Source of the DNA: a bacterium
GTDB lineage: Bacteria > Chloroflexota > Dormibacteria > UBA8260 > Bog-877
Assembly: GCA_021791345.1 (NCBI GenBank)
Contig: JAJYWT010000052.1
Span: 1 to 7,621, forward strand
Direction of reading: 5' to 3'
Length of the DNA: 7,621 nt
The position numbers were made by a program, and so were the translations under genes. Numbering within the stretch: position 1 is the first letter of the stretch; every line of letters begins with the position of its first letter. Below are positions 1 to 6,189 of the stretch, piece after piece. Below the pieces are notes generated by a model. That model made no database searches. It was not told the origin of the DNA and was given only the letters and a program-made list of their open reading frames with translations.

Positions 1-609
1 GACCTCGCGGCCCCGCAGCAGGTTGAACAGCTGATCGGTGCCCCCAAGCTCCACATCCGCTTCCACCGCCACCGAGTCATATCCCTGGAGCAGGGGGTAG
101 AAGAGCTCGTGGACCCCGACCGGCTGCTCGCTGCGCATGCGCTGGTCGAAGTCGGAGCGCTGCAGCAGCTGGGCAACGGTGGTGGTCCTCGCCAGCCGCA
201 GCACCTGGTCGAGCTGGAAGTTGGAAAACCACTCGCTCTGGTGCCGCACCTCGCAGCGATCCTGGTCAACCACCCGAAAGAGCTGGTCCAGGTAGGTCCT
301 GGCGTTCGCCTCCACCTGCTCGGCAGTGAGCTGGGGCCGGGTCGCCGAGCGGCCTGTGGGGTCGCCGATCCGGGCCGTGTAGTCCCCGATGATCAGGACC
401 GGCAGGTGCCCTCGGTCCTGCCACCGGCGCAGCAGTCGCATGGGGACGGTGTGGCCGAGGTGGATGTCAGGGGCGCTGGGATCCACGCCGAACTTGATCC
501 GGAGCGGCTTGCCCAGATTGAGCCGAGCCTCCAGATGCGCTCGGTCGACGCAGTCGACAACCCCGCGGAGAAGCCCGGCCGCCGGCTGCTCTGCAGGGGC
601 CATGGTCAT
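1..609 (-). CDS. tyrS: Tyrosyl-tRNA synthetase, N-terminal 203 residues (cut by window edge)
   Basis: This cytoplasmic class I aminoacyl-tRNA synthetase charges tRNA-Tyr with tyrosine. The frame is open from an ATG at 609 to the left edge, giving 203 residues, about half of the usual ~400. Visible catalytic-domain motifs are KFGVDPSAPDIHLGH (HIGH signature HLGH at residues 50-53), GDYTARIGDPTGRS (75-88), YPLLQGYDS (171-179) and ELGGTDQLFN (187-196). The DPSAPDIHLGH form and the GDPTGRS loop are typical of the TyrZ-type branch. The KMSKS loop and the S4 RNA-binding domain would lie beyond the edge. A second ATG at 603 (MAPAEQ) is equally possible, because neither start has a strong Shine-Dalgarno. 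The gene follows the molybdoenzyme gene by 67 bp on the same strand with no clear terminator between, so it may be co-transcribed, but its function looks unrelated. Family assignment is very secure. Confidence 0.96.
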   Translation of the reverse strand, partial: MTMAPAEQPAAGLLRGVVDCVDRAHLEARLNLGKPLRIKFGVDPSAPDIHLGHTVPMRLLRRWQDRGHLPVLIIGDYTARIGDPTGRSATRPQLTAEQVEANARTYLDQLFRVVDQDRCEVRHQSEWFSNFQLDQVLRLARTTTVAQLLQRSDFDQRMRSEQPVGVHELFYPLLQGYDSVAVEADVELGGTDQLFNLLRGREV

Positions 610-676
610 CTGACCCAAGAGGGTAGCGCACCGCCCGCAGGCCGGAGCGCCTCGGTCGGCCGATCCGGCCGCCTGT

Positions 677-3535
677 TCAGCTGGTCGGGTCGGAGACCCG
701 GTAGGCGGCCCGGGTGGGCTTGACCGGACGCATCAGGAACTCGGGGCGCCGCTGCCCCTTGGGTCCCAGCCGGGGCTTGGCCAGCGCCAGCCACTCCCGG
801 TACACCTGCCGGCTGCGCACGGTGTCCACGAACACGTCCCCGTAGCGGTCACCCTCATGGGCCTTCTCCAGGCGCACCCGCTGCAGCCAGCAGTGCATCC
901 CCGACCACGGGTCCGGCTGCACCGGAAAGGCCAGGTTCTGGTGCACGCCGGGGTCGTCCCACCAGATCCTCTCGCTGTCCGGATCCGCGGACCGGAAGGG
1001 CTTGATGCCGTCCTTGTAGCGCAGCAGCCAACCGCTCTCGGTGGGCCGGCTGAGCTCGGCCGGACCCGACACCCACCGACTCCCCTCGCCCTCGTGCAGG
1101 CGCCATCTACCCATGTGATGGGAGAGAGCGCACACCCCGGGGCGGATCGCCTCGGTCGCCCACACCCGGCAGACGAAGTGCCCGATCGCAGTTGACACCC
1201 GCACCAGGTCGCCCGTGGCCAGGCGGTGACGGTGGGCGTCCTCCCGGTTCAGCCAGAGCGGGTGGCTGTTGGAGATCTCGTTGAGGTACTTGGCGTTGCC
1301 CGATCGGGTGTGGATCAAAGTGGGCAGACGGAAGGTGGGGACCAGGACCAGCTCCCCCGCCTCCAGGTCGATCTTTCGCCGCGAGACGTGCGACTCGATG
1401 TAACCGGGCGTCGCCTGGTCAGCGAACCCGAAGTCCTTCATGCTGCTGGAGTAGATCTCCAACTTTCGCGAGGGGGTGAGCCAGCCGTGGGTGGCCGAGC
1501 CGTCCTCGTGCACGACTCCCACGGAGCCCGCCTCCCCCACCAGCGGCGCCGCCTCTGAGTCCGAGACCGGCCGCCTGAGCACCCCTTGCGCGTCGGGGGT
1601 GGCGCCCGCCAGCTCGGAGGGCGCCAGCGGCCGCTCGTCCATCCGGTACTGATCGCGGGAGAGCTCGAAGGCCCCGAACTTGCGCATGTAGGCGAGCGGG
1701 GTGAGCCCCGATGCCTTCGCCTGCTCCGGCAACCCCGGGACCTCGTTCTCAAACACCCAACGGTAGTAGTCGTCGACCGTGATCTTCTCTCCGGGCCGGT
1801 AGGGGGATTCGAAGTACTTCCGGATCCCCAGCTCCCCGTCCGGGTCGATCCGCCAGGAGAGCTCGAACCAGAACTCGTTCTCCTCCCAGACCTCCCCGGG
1901 ATTGGCCTGGCGGCTGTCGGCCACGATCTCTCCCCTTCGCTCCATCGCCACCCGGCGGACCGGCTGGCGGAACGAGAGCCACCGTCCCGCATGGGTCTCG
2001 TAGGACTGGGTGTCGTGACGTTCGGCGGAGTGGCCCATCGGGAGCACGTAGTCGGCGAACTGGGCAGTCTCCGACCAGGTCGGGGTTAGGGCCACGTGAC
2101 ACCCGACCAGCTTCTCGTCCGTCAGCGCCTCCATCCAGCTGAAGCCGTCGGGGTTGGTCCAGACCGGGTTATAGACCCGGCTGAAGTAGACCTCCAGCCG
2201 GCCCCGGCCGTCCTTGAGCAGGTGCGGCAGCAAGAACGACATCTCGTTGGTGGCGACCGGGAACTCCTGCGGCCAGGTGAGCTCGTTCCACTCGTTGACC
2301 GGCGGGGGCATGTTGGGGCCGTGAGGGATGAACTTGTCCCAGCCGTTCGGGCTGGTGCCGCCCTTGGTCCCCACCGAGCCCGTCAGCACCAGCAGCAGCC
2401 AGAGGGTGCGGGCGACCTGCCAGCCCCCGAAGTTGCCGGCGCACGCCGAGCGCCACACATGCGCGGCGAGCCGGTGCTCACAGTTGGCAACCAGCTCGGC
2501 CAATCTCTCCACCTCCTCGACCGGGATCTGGGCCTCGTCGGCCGCGAACTGGAAGGTGAAGGGCGAGTAGTCCTCCTCCAGCCGGCCCAGAAAGCTCTCG
2601 AAGGTGGACGGCGCCTCGGGGTGGAGCTCCCTGAGGTAGGTCTCCCAGTTCACCCAGCGGCGGACGAACTCGCGGTCGATCTGCCCGGTCCGAAGCAGGT
2701 ACGAGGCGACCGCCAGCAGGACCGCCGCCTCACTCCCGGGCCAGGGCGACATCCAGAGATCCGCCTTGGCGGCGGTGTTGGAGAGGCGGGGGTCGATGAC
2801 CGCCAGCCGGGCCCCGTTCTGGCGCGCCTCCATGATCCGCTGGGCGTGGGGGTTGAAGTAATGCCCGGTCTCGAGGTGGCTGGACAGCAGCAGGATCACC
2901 TTGGCGTTGGCGTAGTCCGGTGACGGCCGATCGTAGCCGGCCCAGAGGGTCATCCCCAACCGAGCTCCGGCGGAGCAGATGTTGGTGTGGCTGTTGTGTC
3001 CATCCACCCCCCAGGCCATCAGGAAGCGCTCGGCGAACCCGTCCTCACCGGGGCGGCCCACGTGGTACATCACCTCCCGCCGCCGTCCCTCCTGGATCGC
3101 CAGCCGGATCCGGCCCGCGATGTCGTCCAGCGCCTCATCCCAGCTCACCTGCGCCCACTCGCCTCCCCCGCGCGGCCCCACGCGTCGCTGCGGATGCAAG
3201 ATCCGCTCGGGATCGTTGAGCTGGTTGACGGTGGCCGGCCCCTTGGCGCAGTTCCTCCCCCGTGATCCCGGGTGCGCGGGGTTCCCCTCCAGTTTGCGGA
3301 TGGAGAGGTCCTCCTGGTCCACGTAGGCGAGCAGGCCGCAGCCGGACTCGCAGTTGAAGCAGGTGGTCGGGACCAGGGTGTAGTGGTGCTCCACCCGGCG
3401 GGGATGGGCCTTAGCGTCCAGCTCGATGTGGTCGTCCCAGCTCTCGGGCGGGGGGAAGTTGGCCAGCTGCTCGTGGTGGCGCTGCCCGGGCAGATCGGGG
3501 CGGTCGAACGGGGTGGTCGGAGCGGTGGACGTCAC
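677..3535 (-). CDS. Molybdopterin oxidoreductase catalytic subunit, cytoplasmic, SoeA/PsrA-like
   Basis: This is the catalytic subunit of a complex iron-sulfur molybdoenzyme of the DMSO reductase superfamily. With the GTG start at 3535 it has 952 residues. In that numbering, Cys59, Cys62, Cys66 and Cys96 form the N-terminal [4Fe-4S] site (CFNCESGC ... NCAKG). Cys187 in SHTNICSAGARLG is the likely Mo ligand. A conserved core follows (SSHLETGHYFNPHAQRI, then DPRLSNTAAKADLW). The C-terminal molybdopterin-dinucleotide-binding domain covers about 728-905. No twin-arginine signal or hydrophobic leader is present, so the active site should face the cytoplasm, as in sulfite-oxidising SoeA and unlike exported PsrA, PhsA or TtrA. 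The gene lies 13 bp after the FeS/NrfD fusion gene and should form one complex with it. Sulfite as substrate is inferred from the persulfide-handling neighbour; polysulfide, thiosulfate or formate remain possible. An upstream in-frame ATG at 3565 would overlap the previous gene and is less well placed. Confidence 0.9.
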   Translation of the reverse strand: MTSTAPTTPFDRPDLPGQRHHEQLANFPPPESWDDHIELDAKAHPRRVEHHYTLVPTTCFNCESGCGLLAYVDQEDLSIRKLEGNPAHPGSRGRNCAKGPATVNQLNDPERILHPQRRVGPRGGGEWAQVSWDEALDDIAGRIRLAIQEGRRREVMYHVGRPGEDGFAERFLMAWGVDGHNSHTNICSAGARLGMTLWAGYDRPSPDYANAKVILLLSSHLETGHYFNPHAQRIMEARQNGARLAVIDPRLSNTAAKADLWMSPWPGSEAAVLLAVASYLLRTGQIDREFVRRWVNWETYLRELHPEAPSTFESFLGRLEEDYSPFTFQFAADEAQIPVEEVERLAELVANCEHRLAAHVWRSACAGNFGGWQVARTLWLLLVLTGSVGTKGGTSPNGWDKFIPHGPNMPPPVNEWNELTWPQEFPVATNEMSFLLPHLLKDGRGRLEVYFSRVYNPVWTNPDGFSWMEALTDEKLVGCHVALTPTWSETAQFADYVLPMGHSAERHDTQSYETHAGRWLSFRQPVRRVAMERRGEIVADSRQANPGEVWEENEFWFELSWRIDPDGELGIRKYFESPYRPGEKITVDDYYRWVFENEVPGLPEQAKASGLTPLAYMRKFGAFELSRDQYRMDERPLAPSELAGATPDAQGVLRRPVSDSEAAPLVGEAGSVGVVHEDGSATHGWLTPSRKLEIYSSSMKDFGFADQATPGYIESHVSRRKIDLEAGELVLVPTFRLPTLIHTRSGNAKYLNEISNSHPLWLNREDAHRHRLATGDLVRVSTAIGHFVCRVWATEAIRPGVCALSHHMGRWRLHEGEGSRWVSGPAELSRPTESGWLLRYKDGIKPFRSADPDSERIWWDDPGVHQNLAFPVQPDPWSGMHCWLQRVRLEKAHEGDRYGDVFVDTVRSRQVYREWLALAKPRLGPKGQRRPEFLMRPVKPTRAAYRVSDPTS

Positions 3536-3543
3536 CGGGTAAT

Positions 3544-3550
3544 CCTCCTC
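3544..3550 (-). promoter_or_regulatory. Strong Shine-Dalgarno that fixes the molybdoenzyme start
   Basis: On the minus strand GAGGAGG lies 8 nt upstream of the GTG at 3535. It overlaps the TGA stop (3551-3549) of the preceding gene, reading TGAGGAGG. This suggests translational coupling of the two subunits. The alternative ATG at 3565 has only a GGGGCAGG run almost touching it. The motif is seen directly; coupling is inference. Confidence 0.75.
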
Positions 3551-5093
3551 ACGAGAGCGGGACATCCTGCCCCGCCCTGACGAACGCGGTCTCGTACGCC
3601 AGCAGGCCGGGCTGGACCAGGATCCCGGCGATCGCGCCCAGCCCCGCCAGGGAGCCCGGCAGCGAGCCGCTGCCCAGCCCGATGGCGACGATCGGGACGG
3701 CGACCGCCCCCAGCCAGAACTCCCGCGCGTAGGGCCCGAGGATCATGATCCGGGCGGCGACCGCCGCCTGCCGGCTGGGGTGCTGGCCCACATGCTCAAG
3801 GGTCAGCAGCAGCAGGTGCACGGCTGCGGAGATCACCAGCACCAGCAGCAGGAATCGGATCTCCACGGAACCCTGAGCGGTCAGCAACCCCACCACCAGG
3901 AGCGCCCCCGACCCCGCCAGCAGCGCCTGGTCGATGAGGTGCCACACGAAGATCGGGGACTGCCAGAGGTCACGGCCCTCGGCCTGGTTGAAGAGTAGGG
4001 CCGAGTAGCCGGCGGTGACGATGGCGACCGGGAGCGCCACCCAGCGCAGGACCGAGAACGCCAATCCTGCGGCCCCTCCGCCGATCACCCCAGTTGAGTC
4101 GAGCACCCCCAAAAGCAGCCAGGCCCCGCTGACCGCGGAGAACAAGGAGAAGGCGACCGTGCCCCAGACCAGCCAGGAGGTGGGGTTGAACTTCAAGAAG
4201 ATGTAGAGGAAGCGCTCGGGCCGCTTGAGGTCCCAGATCAGGAGCACCCCGGTGATCAGGGAGAACAGGAAGGCGACGGCCGGCGCCGCCAGCAGAACCT
4301 CCGCTCCCTGACGACCGTTCGCGATCAGCGCCAGGGCCGCCACCAGAAGCGCCCCCGCCGCCACCGACTTGGTCCAGAGATATCCGGAGACCCGCCACCC
4401 CCAGGGGCGCGGATGCGGGGTGTTCAGGGTGGTCCGGGCCGCCTCCGGCGGCCGCTCCTCCTGCCCCCTGGCGAACTCCACCCGCTGAGGGTCCGGCGTC
4501 GAGTAGATGTACGTCTCTTCCACCGGGGCCTCCAGGGGATCCAGAGCCACCCGATCCGCCCCCAGGTAGAAGACGTTGGGATGGGTGTTCTGCTCCGGCG
4601 ACCGCACCTGGGTCGGGCGCTCGGCGATCAGCCGGCTGATCCCACTCTTGGGGTCATCCAGGTCTCCGACCCAGATCGAGTGGGTGGGGCAGACCACCAC
4701 GCAGGCCGGCTCCTGCTGCTGATCGATGCGATGGGCGCAGAAGTTGCACTTGGCGGCGGTGTGAGTGTCAGCGTCGATGTAGATGGCGTCGTAGGGACAG
4801 GCCTGCAGGCAGCTCTTGCAGCCGATGCAGCGGTCACTGTCGAAGTCGACGATCCCATCGGGCCGTTTGAACAGCGCCTTAGTGGGACAGATCCGCACGC
4901 ACGGGGCGTCGCTGCAGTGGTTGCAGCGCATCACCGCGAACTCGCGACGGGTGCTGGGGAAGGCGCCCTTCTCCACGTACTTCACCCAGGTCCGGAACTG
5001 CCCGACCGGGACCTGGTGCTCGGTCTTGCAGGCAACCGTGCAGGCGTGGCAGCCGATGCAGGTGCCCTGGTCGAGGGCGAATCCGTATCTCAA
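3549..5093 (-). CDS. Fused ferredoxin-like (4x[4Fe-4S]) electron-transfer subunit and NrfD/PsrC-type membrane anchor
   Basis: This 514-residue protein joins the B and C subunits of a molybdoenzyme complex. The N-terminal ~140 residues resemble PsrB/DmsB and carry sixteen cysteines in four groups: 12/15/18/22, 57/60/65/69, 89/92/95/99 and 116/119/131/135, enough for four [4Fe-4S] clusters. A linker of about 95 residues follows. The C-terminal part has about eight hydrophobic segments (roughly 240-258, 265-287, 305-330, 342-366, 380-403, 410-432, 455-475, 480-500). It includes the NrfD-family stretch WDLKRPERFLYIFLKFNPTSW. The likely role is passing electrons between the molybdenum subunit and membrane quinone, with the FeS domain in the cytoplasm. 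The start is TTG at 5093. It is the only start available before the first cluster, because a TAA lies in frame at 5111-5109, and AAGGGG sits 5 nt upstream. The protein is encoded directly before the catalytic subunit. Confidence 0.92.
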   Translation of the reverse strand: MRYGFALDQGTCIGCHACTVACKTEHQVPVGQFRTWVKYVEKGAFPSTRREFAVMRCNHCSDAPCVRICPTKALFKRPDGIVDFDSDRCIGCKSCLQACPYDAIYIDADTHTAAKCNFCAHRIDQQQEPACVVVCPTHSIWVGDLDDPKSGISRLIAERPTQVRSPEQNTHPNVFYLGADRVALDPLEAPVEETYIYSTPDPQRVEFARGQEERPPEAARTTLNTPHPRPWGWRVSGYLWTKSVAAGALLVAALALIANGRQGAEVLLAAPAVAFLFSLITGVLLIWDLKRPERFLYIFLKFNPTSWLVWGTVAFSLFSAVSGAWLLLGVLDSTGVIGGGAAGLAFSVLRWVALPVAIVTAGYSALLFNQAEGRDLWQSPIFVWHLIDQALLAGSGALLVVGLLTAQGSVEIRFLLLVLVISAAVHLLLLTLEHVGQHPSRQAAVAARIMILGPYAREFWLGAVAVPIVAIGLGSGSLPGSLAGLGAIAGILVQPGLLAYETAFVRAGQDVPLS

Positions 5094-5112
5094 GAAGTCC
5101 CCTTCGCATTAG

Positions 5113-5128
5113 ACCGGTTGTCCGGAGT
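5113..5128 (-). promoter_or_regulatory. Candidate operator with imperfect dyad and CGGACAA core
   Basis: On the minus strand this reads ACTCCGGACAACCGGT, with CCGG repeated on either side of ACAA and looser TAAAC/TCTAA flanks. It sits just downstream of the candidate -10 box. The same CGGACAA heptamer occurs just downstream of the candidate -10 of the divergent plus-strand gene (6132-6138). Binding by the adjacent GntR-type regulator is inference only. Confidence 0.3.
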
Positions 5129-5155
5129 TTAGCCGCCCCGGCCGCACCGCGTCCA
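5126..5155 (-). promoter_or_regulatory. Candidate promoter for the FeS/NrfD-molybdoenzyme genes
   Basis: On the minus strand TGGACG (5155-5150) and TAAACT (5131-5126) are separated by 18 bp and match sigma-70 -35 and -10 consensus at four of six positions each. The pair lies about 33 bp upstream of the TTG start, in the 95-bp gap after the regulator gene. It would allow the enzyme genes to be transcribed apart from the regulator. The match is modest and could be chance. Confidence 0.35.
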
Positions 5156-5188
5156 GCCGGCGACGGGCACCCTGGCCCGCCGGGGTGG

Positions 5189-5983
5189 TCAGTCCCCGCG
5201 AGCAGGAGTCGACTGCCGGGCGGCGACCAGGACCCCGCGGCCGAGCCAGTCGACGGAGAAGCTGTACCGGTCGGCGCGGATGAGGGTGCTGCGCCACTCG
5301 ATCGGGGTCAGCTGGGCGTAGCCCAGGCGATCGATCCGGAAGGCCCCGGTGCCGGCGGGCAGCTGCAGCTGCCCCCTCTCGGTCGCGGTCGGGATCACCG
5401 CCCGGATCTCCTCGCGGCCGCTGTCGGGCCGGGTCCCGCACAGCTCGGCCATCTGGTCATAGAGGGCGGAGTGGGAGAAGTCCGCCTGGAGCAGGGGCCA
5501 GCCCAGGCTGGCGGGCACCCAGGCACGGTCGAGTGCCAGCGGTTCGTCGTCCGCCAGCCTCAGGCGCTCCAGATAGATGAGCTGCGCGGTGGCGGGAAGC
5601 GCCAGCCGCGCAGCCACCGCGGAGTCGGTCGTCTGCTCCAGCCGCCGCACCTGGCTGCGCTGCTGAGCCCCCTGCTCCTCCACGAAGCGAAAGAGGCTGT
5701 AGAGGGCGCCCAGCGGCTGGTGGAACTGGCCCACCAGGACTCGCGAGCCGCGCCCCCTGCGGGAGTCCACCAATCCATCCGAGCGCAGCTGGCGCAGGGC
5801 CTCGCGGACCGTGTGCCGACTCACGCCGTAGGTGGACGCGAGTTCCAGCTCGGTGGGAAAGCTCTTGGGAAACTCCCGGGCATCGATTCGCCGCCGCAGG
5901 TCAGCGGAAAGCTGCGCCCAGAGCGGCATGGGATGGTCCCGTCGCAGCGCAGAACCGGTGGTCGATCTATCGCCGTTGACCAC
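5189..5983 (-). CDS. GntR-family transcriptional regulator, HutC/UTRA subfamily
   Basis: This is a DNA-binding, ligand-responsive regulator of 264 residues, close to the usual ~240-250. A GntR winged helix lies at about 20-85 (PLWAQLSADLRRRI, FPTELELASTYGVSRHTVREAL as adjoining pieces, then LRSDGLVDSRRGRGSRV). A UTRA ligand-binding domain follows at about 95-245, with typical elements EPLALDRAWVP, ALYD, EEIRAVIPTATER, and PIEWRSTLIRADRY near the end. The start chosen is GTG at 5983, because GGAGG (5997-5993) lies 9 nt upstream. An ATG at 5929 would remove 18 residues before the DNA-binding domain but has a weak ribosome site. The gene sits between the molybdoenzyme genes and the divergent rhodanese-fusion gene, so it is the natural candidate to control both and itself. 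The effector cannot be read from the sequence. UTRA proteins usually bind small metabolites; a sulfur-related ligand here would be a guess. Confidence 0.93.
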   Translation of the reverse strand: MVNGDRSTTGSALRRDHPMPLWAQLSADLRRRIDAREFPKSFPTELELASTYGVSRHTVREALRQLRSDGLVDSRRGRGSRVLVGQFHQPLGALYSLFRFVEEQGAQQRSQVRRLEQTTDSAVAARLALPATAQLIYLERLRLADDEPLALDRAWVPASLGWPLLQADFSHSALYDQMAELCGTRPDSGREEIRAVIPTATERGQLQLPAGTGAFRIDRLGYAQLTPIEWRSTLIRADRYSFSVDWLGRGVLVAARQSTPARGD

Positions 5984-6091
5984 TTGCCCCTTCCTCCAAA
6001 CTCCAGAATTGCGCGAGACCCACTTCGGCCTTCCGCCGATCGCCGCACCCAGCTGGCAAGGCGGGTGCACGCCCGGCCCACCCGGGTCCGC

Positions 6092-6120
6092 TTGTAATGT
6101 TGACGCGACCTAGCTAGTAT
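6092..6120 (+). promoter_or_regulatory. Candidate promoter for the MBL-rhodanese gene
   Basis: TTGTAA (6092-6097) and TAGTAT (6115-6120) are separated by 17 bp, each matching four of six consensus bases. TAGTAT fits the TAgnnT form common in high-GC bacteria. Transcription would begin near 6127, giving a leader of about 60 nt to the GTG at 6190. This also argues against the in-frame GTG at 6121, which directly abuts the -10 box. Confidence 0.45.
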
Positions 6121-6131
6121 GTGCGCAAGTA

Positions 6132-6138
6132 CGGACAA
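6132..6138 (+). promoter_or_regulatory. Second CGGACAA element, candidate operator half-site
   Basis: The heptamer CGGACAA, in the context AGTACGGACAATTTGG, lies at about +5 of the candidate plus-strand transcript. It shares the pattern A-N-T-N-CGGACAA with the element at 5128-5118 on the minus strand. In both cases it lies downstream of a -10 box and points towards the regulated gene. A role in repression is inference. Confidence 0.25.
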
Positions 6139-6189
6139 TTTGGAAGGCGACACCTCTTCCACTCGAGCCATCCGAGGAGGACAAGAGCT

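Larger units (their letters stand above)
5984..6189. promoter_or_regulatory. Divergent control region between regulator and rhodanese-fusion gene
   Basis: This 206-bp gap holds the leader of the minus-strand regulator gene (GGAGG at 5997-5993) and the promoter and leader of the plus-strand gene (GAGGAGG at 6174-6180). Between them are GC-rich dyads such as CCCGG-CCCAC-CCGGG near 6071-6087 and an 8-bp palindrome CTAGCTAG at 6110-6117 that overlaps the candidate -10 box. I could not place a convincing minus-strand promoter. No small gene is supported here. Confidence 0.6.

Noticed and set aside
658..676. GGCCG-ATC-CGGCC inverted repeat between the molybdo-subunit and tyrS
   Set aside because: The short GC stem with a three-base loop and no T-run is expected by chance at this GC content.
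109..723. Plus-strand open frame of 204 codons
   Set aside because: It lies antisense to tyrS, whose motifs are unmistakable. Its product is low-complexity (Gly/Arg/Pro/Leu-rich), as expected of a shadow frame in GC-rich DNA.
2096..2923. Plus-strand open frame of 275 codons antisense to the molybdo-subunit
   Set aside because: The composition is that of a mirror frame, there are no recognisable motifs, and the opposite strand holds conserved enzyme sequence.
3549..3565. 17-bp overlap between the fusion gene and a molybdo-subunit starting at ATG 3565
   Set aside because: The GTG at 3535 has a far better ribosome site and removes the overlap.
5168..5187. Possible hairpin after the regulator stop (CACCC paired with GGGTG)
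   Set aside because: The stem is only five pairs with a ten-base loop and no T-run follows, so a terminator call is not supported.
6071..6087. CCCGG-CCCAC-CCGGG dyad in the divergent region
   Set aside because: It could be an operator, but similar GC dyads are common in this sequence and no second copy was found near the other promoter.
6121..6189. Upstream in-frame extension of the MBL-rhodanese gene from GTG at 6121
   Set aside because: It directly follows the candidate -10 box and has no ribosome site. The 23 extra residues look unrelated to the family, and a strong Shine-Dalgarno serves the GTG at 6190.
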